From: Pseudomonadota bacterium
GTDB taxonomy: Bacteria > Pseudomonadota > Gammaproteobacteria > Steroidobacterales > Steroidobacteraceae
Assembly (NCBI GenBank): GCA_021817875.1
Contig: JAKAFQ010000094.1
Span: forward strand, 1-11,202
Length of the DNA stretch: 11,202 bases
Direction of reading: 5' to 3'
Part shown: positions 7,580 to 11,202 of the stretch, piece after piece
How the letters are laid out: each line of letters begins with the position of its first letter
Position numbering within the stretch: the first letter of the stretch is position 1
Program-made: the position numbers and the translations under genes
The notes under the pieces: generated by a model
Told to the model about the DNA's origin: nothing
The model's database searches: none
What the model saw: the letters and a program-made list of their open reading frames with translations, nothing else

Positions 7580-7652
7580 TGGAGGGCGTCGCCCGCGGGT
7601 CTTATCGTAGCGCGCATCCGCCACAGCACCCGGATCGGCGGGAAAGGACCTC

Positions 7653-8582
7653 ATGACCTTCGCGCTCGGGTCGTTTTCGGCCGCAGGCTGCCCGCCGTTT
7701 CCCGCAATCATCGTCGACGGCCGCGTGGTCTCGCTGCACGCCGCATCGGAATTCCTCGCCGCATCGGGCCGTGCCCTCGGTGGAACACGCTCGATGCACG
7801 CGCTGCTCGAGAGTTGGGATCACGACCGGCCGCTCATCGAGGAAGTCGCCGAGGCGCTGGCTCATGCGCGCACGCCGCAGCTGGACGCCTGCGCGATGCC
7901 CATGGAGAGGCTCTCGGTGCATGCGCCGGTACCGGCTCCGCGGCATATCTACTGCACCGATGCCCATTACGGCAATCAGGTCGCGCCGCCGGCCGGCACG
8001 CCGTATTTCTTCCTGAAGGCAGCCTCGAGCGTCACCGGCCCCTATGACCCGATCCGGCTGCCCGCCGATGCGACCGAGCCTGCCTGGGAGCTGCAGCTCG
8101 CGGTCGTCATCGGACGGGCGGGGCGCCACGTCAGCCGTGAGCAGGCCCTGGAACATGTGGCCGGCTACACCATTGCCAACGACATCACCCGGCGCGAGCT
8201 GCTGACTCGAGGCGTCAACGATGGCCGCGCGATGGGCCTGAACTGGGTTCTCGCCAAGTCCTCGCCGACCTTTTTGCCACTCGGCCCGTATCTGGTGCCG
8301 GCCGGATGCATCGCAGATCCGCAGGACCTGCGCATGCGTGTCAGCCTGAACGACGAGGTGGTGCAGGAGGAAAGCACTGCCGGGATGCTGTTCGGTGTCT
8401 CACGGTTGATCGAGCATCTCTCCACGGTCGTCCTGCTGCAGCCCGGAGACCTGATCCTCACCGGATCGGGGCCCGGCGGTGGTGCGCACGCCGGGCGCTT
8501 CCTGCGTCCGGGCGATGTGATCGAGGGCACGATCTTCGAGCTCGGCACGCAGCACAACCGCTGTGTCGAAGAACGACGGTGA
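7653..8582 (+). CDS. Fumarylacetoacetate hydrolase (FAH)-family enzyme 2, divergent active site
   Basis: The 309-residue FAH-fold protein shows WELQLAVVIGR (about 145-155), GYTIANDITRREL (171-183), LGPYLVPAG, LNDEVVQEEST and LQPGDLILTGSGPGGG. Asp177 and the first metal glutamate (Glu146) are present. The position of the second metal glutamate is Gln148 (CAG codon), and the LNYxxHxxE lid motif is replaced by CTDAHYGNQ. It could therefore act on a different substrate, use metal differently, or be non-catalytic. The ATG at 7653 follows AAAGGA at about 5 bases. It is transcribed away from the doxX operon, has operators B and C in front, and converges on the LysR gene with a 22-bp gap. It is quite unlike FAH1, so it is a separate paralogue and not a recent duplicate. 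Confidence 0.9.
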   Translation: MTFALGSFSAAGCPPFPAIIVDGRVVSLHAASEFLAASGRALGGTRSMHALLESWDHDRPLIEEVAEALAHARTPQLDACAMPMERLSVHAPVPAPRHIYCTDAHYGNQVAPPAGTPYFFLKAASSVTGPYDPIRLPADATEPAWELQLAVVIGRAGRHVSREQALEHVAGYTIANDITRRELLTRGVNDGRAMGLNWVLAKSSPTFLPLGPYLVPAGCIADPQDLRMRVSLNDEVVQEESTAGMLFGVSRLIEHLSTVVLLQPGDLILTGSGPGGGAHAGRFLRPGDVIEGTIFELGTQHNRCVEERR

Positions 8583-8604
8583 GGGCGGACCGATCAACCG
8601 CGAC

Positions 8605-9528
8605 TCAGTGGCGCGCGGCGTCGACGCCGCCCGCGACGTCTTTCAGGATGCCGCACAACCATGCCCGGCCGGGATCCTTGTCGAAGTACCGGTGCCATTG
8701 CACCGATTCGACCAGCGTTGGCATCTCGAAGGGACAGGGCAGAATGCGCAGCGGCAGGTGGCGGCAGTAGAATTCCGCAAGTCGCCGATGCACCGTGGCA
8801 ATGCGCTGTGTACCGACCACGTACTGCGGCACGGCGCTGAAACTGATCGTACTGACCTCGGTCCGGCGCTTGACGCCGAGGCGGCTGAGGAACCACTCGT
8901 CGACCACGGGCGAGCGCCCCCTGGCAAGCTGCACGCACACGTGCCCGAGCCGCAGATACTCCTCTGCGGAAAGGGTGTCGCCGACGCTGTCGTTGCCTGA
9001 CCAGACCACGCAGGCGTAGCCGTCGGTAAACAGGGGTTCGTGAGGATGGCCCATGGCGAGATGATCGCTGGGCATGATGAGCAGATCGATATCGCCGCGC
9101 TCCAGGGCCTCGCTCGGGGTGGGCTGCTCGTTGGAAACGATCTCGAAGCCGATGTGCGGCGCGATGGACTCGACCCGCTTGACCACCGCGGTCATGAGCA
9201 CGGTGGACACATAGTCGGACATCATCAGGGAGAAGCGACGCGAGGACGTTGCGGGATCGAATGCCGGACGGGCATTGATCGTCGCCTTGATCTGCAGCAG
9301 GATCGAGCGGACCGGCTCGGCGATGCTCTCGGCGAGCGGTGTCGGCACCATCCTGCGGCCGACCTGCACCAGCAGCTCGTCCTCGAAATACTCGCGCAGC
9401 CGGGCCAGTGAGCCGCTCATCGCCGGTTGGGTCACGTGCAGCGCACGGCCCGCTTCGGTGATGTTCCGCTCGGTCAGCAACGCATCGAGCGCCACCAGGA
9501 GATTCAGATCGAGCTGTTGAAAGTGCAT
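8605..9528 (-). CDS. LysR-type transcriptional regulator, NodD-like class
   Basis: The 307-residue protein begins HFQQLDLNLLVALDALLTER, close to the NodD/NahR/LinR opening, followed by the winged-helix segment NITEAGRALHVTQPAMSGSL and ARLREYFEDELLVQVGRRMVPTP. RRFSLMMSDY opens the effector domain, as in NodD. These regulators bind aromatic inducers (flavonoids, salicylate, chlorinated phenols) and activate from upstream boxes built of ATC-N9-GAT elements. ATG 9528 is chosen because the family similarity starts there; the frame is open to 9657, but the extra 43 residues are Arg/Cys-rich and unlike LysR proteins. The ribosome site is weak (GGGGG about 8 bases upstream). Four composite boxes of nod-box geometry occur elsewhere in the window and are its probable targets. 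None lies in the proximal 290 bp of its own leader, so obvious autoregulation is not seen. Confidence 0.94.
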   Translation of the reverse strand: MHFQQLDLNLLVALDALLTERNITEAGRALHVTQPAMSGSLARLREYFEDELLVQVGRRMVPTPLAESIAEPVRSILLQIKATINARPAFDPATSSRRFSLMMSDYVSTVLMTAVVKRVESIAPHIGFEIVSNEQPTPSEALERGDIDLLIMPSDHLAMGHPHEPLFTDGYACVVWSGNDSVGDTLSAEEYLRLGHVCVQLARGRSPVVDEWFLSRLGVKRRTEVSTISFSAVPQYVVGTQRIATVHRRLAEFYCRHLPLRILPCPFEMPTLVESVQWHRYFDKDPGRAWLCGILKDVAGGVDAARH

Positions 9529-9825
9529 GCGCCAGACCCCCGATACCCTGCCCCGGCGCCGCGCGTGGCGGGCGTTCCCCGGGAGTTGTCCGTCTGCGCA
9601 CGCGCAGCTGCGGCCCGCCAGACGCGGCAGTCGCACGCATGGGCGGACGCACAACATAACCTTGCGCAGCAGGCAGCCCGATGATCGGCTTTAGAGTAGC
9701 ACACACCTCGAGCGCCGCGTCGTCAGCCCACCCTGCCGACCCGGCAGCCCCGGCCTGCCGCGCGGAACCGACGCCTCGCGGGCGTACGGGAAGGCCCGGG
9801 ATGCCGCGCGAGGCGGCCTCCAGGA
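9529..9825. other. Non-coding region between LysR gene and HbpS-like copy 2
   Basis: No gene is supported here; the short open frames have no recognisable similarity or ribosome sites. It should contain the LysR promoter. A perfect inverted repeat CTGCGC-AC-GCGCAG lies at 9594-9607, nested within CGTCTG (9591-9596) and CAGACG (9619-9624). An AT-rich patch (TTTAGAGTAG) lies near 9690-9700, but no convincing -35/-10 pair was found. Operator D follows at 9826. Confidence 0.5.
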
Positions 9826-9862
9826 ATCACTGGCGGCGATCCGCGGCATCCGCGCAAACCAT
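9826..9862 (+). promoter_or_regulatory. nod-box-like LysR operator D, upstream of HbpS-like copy 2
   Basis: ATC (9826) N9 GAT (9840), seven bases, ATC (9848) N9 CAT (9862): 11 of the 12 fixed positions with the same 22-bp offset. The central spacer (CCGCGGC) differs from that of operator B (CCGCCGC) at one base. The proximal half is ATCCGCGCAAACCAT. A -10-like TAGAGT (9885-9890) starts 23 bases beyond the box, no -35 element is visible, and the start codon of the next gene is 63 bases beyond the box. Confidence 0.66.
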
Positions 9863-9925
9863 GCAGGGGTCCGGACGCACGGAGTAGAGTTTCCCGGTCA
9901 TCGGGCCCATCAGGACACCCCAACC

Positions 9926-10411
9926 ATGCCGCGCGTCCGACTGCTCCTCGCCTCCTGTCTGCTGGCCTGCACCACCGCCGCCGCCCAGCCGCCGCCCCAG
10001 GCGGCGCCCCCTTACGGGCCGCCGATCACCCTCGCGCAAGCGAAACAGATCGCGCACGCCGCCGCGCAGGCCGCCCGTCATGCCGGGGCCACCGGGGATG
10101 TGATCGCGATCGTACAGCCGGACGGCTCGCTCGTGTACTTCGAGAGATTCGACGCCGCAACGTATGCCTCCATCGAGTTCGCGCAGGCCAAGGCGCGCAC
10201 CGCAGCCGTGCTGCGCATGCCCTCCGGGCCGGGTCCCAACAACGGCGCTCCGCCGCTGCCCGACCTGATCGGGCTGCCCGGCGGCCTGCCGATCGTGATC
10301 GACGGCCGGACGGTCGGTGCCATCGGCGTCAGTGGCACGGAAGGCGTGCCCGGCTGGACCGATGTCAGGATCGCCGAGGCCGGTGTGCTGGCCGCCCGGG
10401 GCCGCCACTAG
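9926..10411 (+). CDS. Exported GlcG/HbpS-like heme-binding-domain protein (copy 2)
   Basis: The 161-residue protein has a short N-terminal export signal (PRVRLLLASCLLACTTAAAQ) and then a GlcG/HbpS (DUF336) domain from about residue 34: ITLAQAKQIAHAAAQAARHA, VIAIVQPDGSLVYFERFDAA, IEFAQAKARTAAVLRMPS, GLPGGLPIVIDGRTVGAIGV and a C-terminal helix ending at ARGRH. It keeps the GGLPI element that copy 1 lacks. The Cys residues at 11 (LASC) and 14 (LLAC) could form a lipobox, but the hydrophobic core before Cys11 is very short, so a cleaved Sec signal (TAAA-Q) is as likely. AGGA lies 10 bases before the ATG at 9926. Operator D in front implies regulation with the catabolic genes. It converges with the hydrolase gene with 16 bp between stops. 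Confidence 0.87.
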   Translation: MPRVRLLLASCLLACTTAAAQPPPQAAPPYGPPITLAQAKQIAHAAAQAARHAGATGDVIAIVQPDGSLVYFERFDAATYASIEFAQAKARTAAVLRMPSGPGPNNGAPPLPDLIGLPGGLPIVIDGRTVGAIGVSGTEGVPGWTDVRIAEAGVLAARGRH

Positions 10412-10427
10412 CCCGAGCGGCCGGGGC

Positions 10428-11202
10428 CTATGGTTCCCGCGGCACGATCGGCAGCAGCAGGTGACTGTCGAACTCGCCGCCCGCGTGGATGATGTGGTGT
10501 CCGTCGTTGTGCAGCGGCCAGTGCCGGATCGCGAAGCCCGCGCCCGGCACCTTGTGGATCTCGCTGCCCTGCACGACGAGGCGCAGTGTTTCCCCGGGTT
10601 CGAACACGAGGCTGGTCGGCCAGATCTCCACGTCGACCGGCACGGGAACCTGGTGCACCAGCCACTGCCGCCGCTCGTGCTTGTGGTAGGGCTGCTCCGG
10701 AGTCGAGCGCGCCTCGTCGAGCTCGCGATGTGAGGCGCGCAGCCAGCCGAACGCCGCCGGGCCGTCGTTGTACATCTGGCTGTAGATGAACGGTACCGGG
10801 TGCCCGGCACCATCGAGTTTCTCGATGCCGACGAACAGGTCGGCGTCATTCGCCAGGTCGGTGGCGATCCACAGCCGCAGCTTGCAGTGGCCCGTGATTT
10901 CCGTGTGCTCCGTGAAGCGAACATCGAAGGTGGCGCGCTGGCTCTCGTCGGTGGACAGGTAGCGCGTCTCGGCCGCCTGCGCGGGCGGGGTCTCGGAGAG
11001 CGTGCCGTGCGCCGCATCGAGGCAGAGCTTGCGGTAGCGCACCCGCTCCAGGGGCCACGCGGGCTCTTCGCGGAACGACCAGCTCTGGTCGTTGCGCCGC
11101 AATGCAATGCGCACCGGGGCCCAGTTCGTGACGCCGTTGCGCTCGCCTTTGAGGAACTCGCCGAAAAAAGCCCGCTGACGCTCGAAGGCCCACTCGCTGT
11201 AG
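10428..11202 (-). CDS. CocE/NonD-family hydrolase, C-terminal part (N-terminus off right edge)
   Basis: The minus-strand frame is open from the stop at 10428 to the window edge, about 258 residues. It begins with the end of the alpha/beta-hydrolase region, YSEWAFERQRAFFGEFLKGE, the typical helix and FxxFLKG link of CocE/NonD and X-Pro dipeptidyl peptidase relatives. The beta-jellyroll PepX_C domain follows (ATFDVRFTEHTEITGHCKLR, LWIATDLANDADLFVGIEKL, EIWPTSLVFEPGETLRLVVQ, ending LLPIVPREP). The internal GTG at 11114 is not the start, because family similarity continues upstream. These serine hydrolases cleave esters or amides such as cocaine or acylated drugs. In this setting it could release an aromatic acid or phenol from an ester, which is inference. 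The catalytic Ser, Asp and His lie outside the window or cannot be confirmed here. Confidence 0.88.
   Translation of the reverse strand, partial: YSEWAFERQRAFFGEFLKGERNGVTNWAPVRIALRRNDQSWSFREEPAWPLERVRYRKLCLDAAHGTLSETPPAQAAETRYLSTDESQRATFDVRFTEHTEITGHCKLRLWIATDLANDADLFVGIEKLDGAGHPVPFIYSQMYNDGPAAFGWLRASHRELDEARSTPEQPYHKHERRQWLVHQVPVPVDVEIWPTSLVFEPGETLRLVVQGSEIHKVPGAGFAIRHWPLHNDGHHIIHAGGEFDSHLLLPIVPREP

Noticed and set aside
8615..8630. Perfect 16-bp palindrome GCGGCGTCGACGCCGC near the convergent FAH2/LysR ends
   Set aside because: It lies inside the last LysR codons (Val-Asp-Ala-Ala), has no loop and no T-run. GC-rich coding sequence explains it, so it was not called a terminator.
9529..9657. 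43-residue N-terminal extension of the LysR protein
   Set aside because: LysR similarity begins exactly at the ATG at 9528, and the upstream frame encodes Arg/Cys-rich sequence unlike the family.
7569..9862. Shared 11-mer GCGCAAACCAT at 7569-7579 and 9852-9862 as a separate repeat
   Set aside because: An 11-base match alone is expected by chance many times in a window this size. Here it is explained as the proximal end of operators C and D, so it is not listed separately.
1..11202. CRISPR array, tRNA or rRNA gene, insertion sequence, phage or toxin-antitoxin genes
   Set aside because: No regularly spaced repeats, cloverleaf-like sequences, transposase or integrase motifs, or terminal inverted repeats with target duplications were seen.

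Overview
The window is GC-rich, densely coded proteobacterial DNA. A large TonB-dependent outer-membrane receptor, a NodD-class LysR regulator and aromatic-ring catabolic enzymes point to an aromatic-degrading Proteobacterium of sphingomonad or Steroidobacter/Nevskia-like type. The sequence alone does not settle the genus. No rRNA, tRNA, CRISPR array or mobile element is visible.

Layout from left to right. (1) A minus-strand block reads from 3704 leftwards: TonB-dependent receptor (3704-1311), secreted GlcG/HbpS-like heme-binding-domain protein (1135-488), and a tandem EthD-domain protein (457 to beyond the left edge). (2) A tight minus-strand operon runs 7344 to 3969: DoxX membrane protein, fumarylacetoacetate-hydrolase-family enzyme (FAH1), SnoaL/NTF2-like protein, MhpB/LigB-type extradiol dioxygenase, and carboxymuconolactone-decarboxylase-family protein. 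Its genes overlap or lie within about 26 bp of each other. (3) A second FAH-family gene (FAH2, 7653-8582) is transcribed divergently and converges with a NodD-class LysR regulator (9528-8605). (4) A second exported GlcG/HbpS-like gene (9926-10411) converges with the C-terminal part of a CocE/NonD-type serine hydrolase that runs off the right edge.

The likely joint job is uptake of an aromatic compound, possibly an ester, through the TonB receptor. Meta-cleavage by the type III extradiol dioxygenase would follow, with further processing by the FAH, SnoaL-like and CMD-family proteins. The substrate is not identifiable from sequence. No MhpC/MhpD/MhpE-type lower pathway is present in the window.

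The most striking signal is regulatory. Four intergenic sites share a 37-bp composite architecture, ATC-N9-GAT-N7-ATC-N9-(G/C)AT, with an exact 22-bp offset between the two halves. This is the geometry I recall for the rhizobial nod box, the target of NodD, and the LysR protein encoded here looks NodD-like in its N-terminal half. Each box is oriented with an AAA(C/T)-containing half nearest the gene it precedes, and a -10-like hexamer begins 23-28 bp beyond each box. The sites sit before the TonB receptor, before DoxX, before FAH2 and before the second HbpS-like gene. Together they define a candidate LysR regulon covering nearly the whole window.
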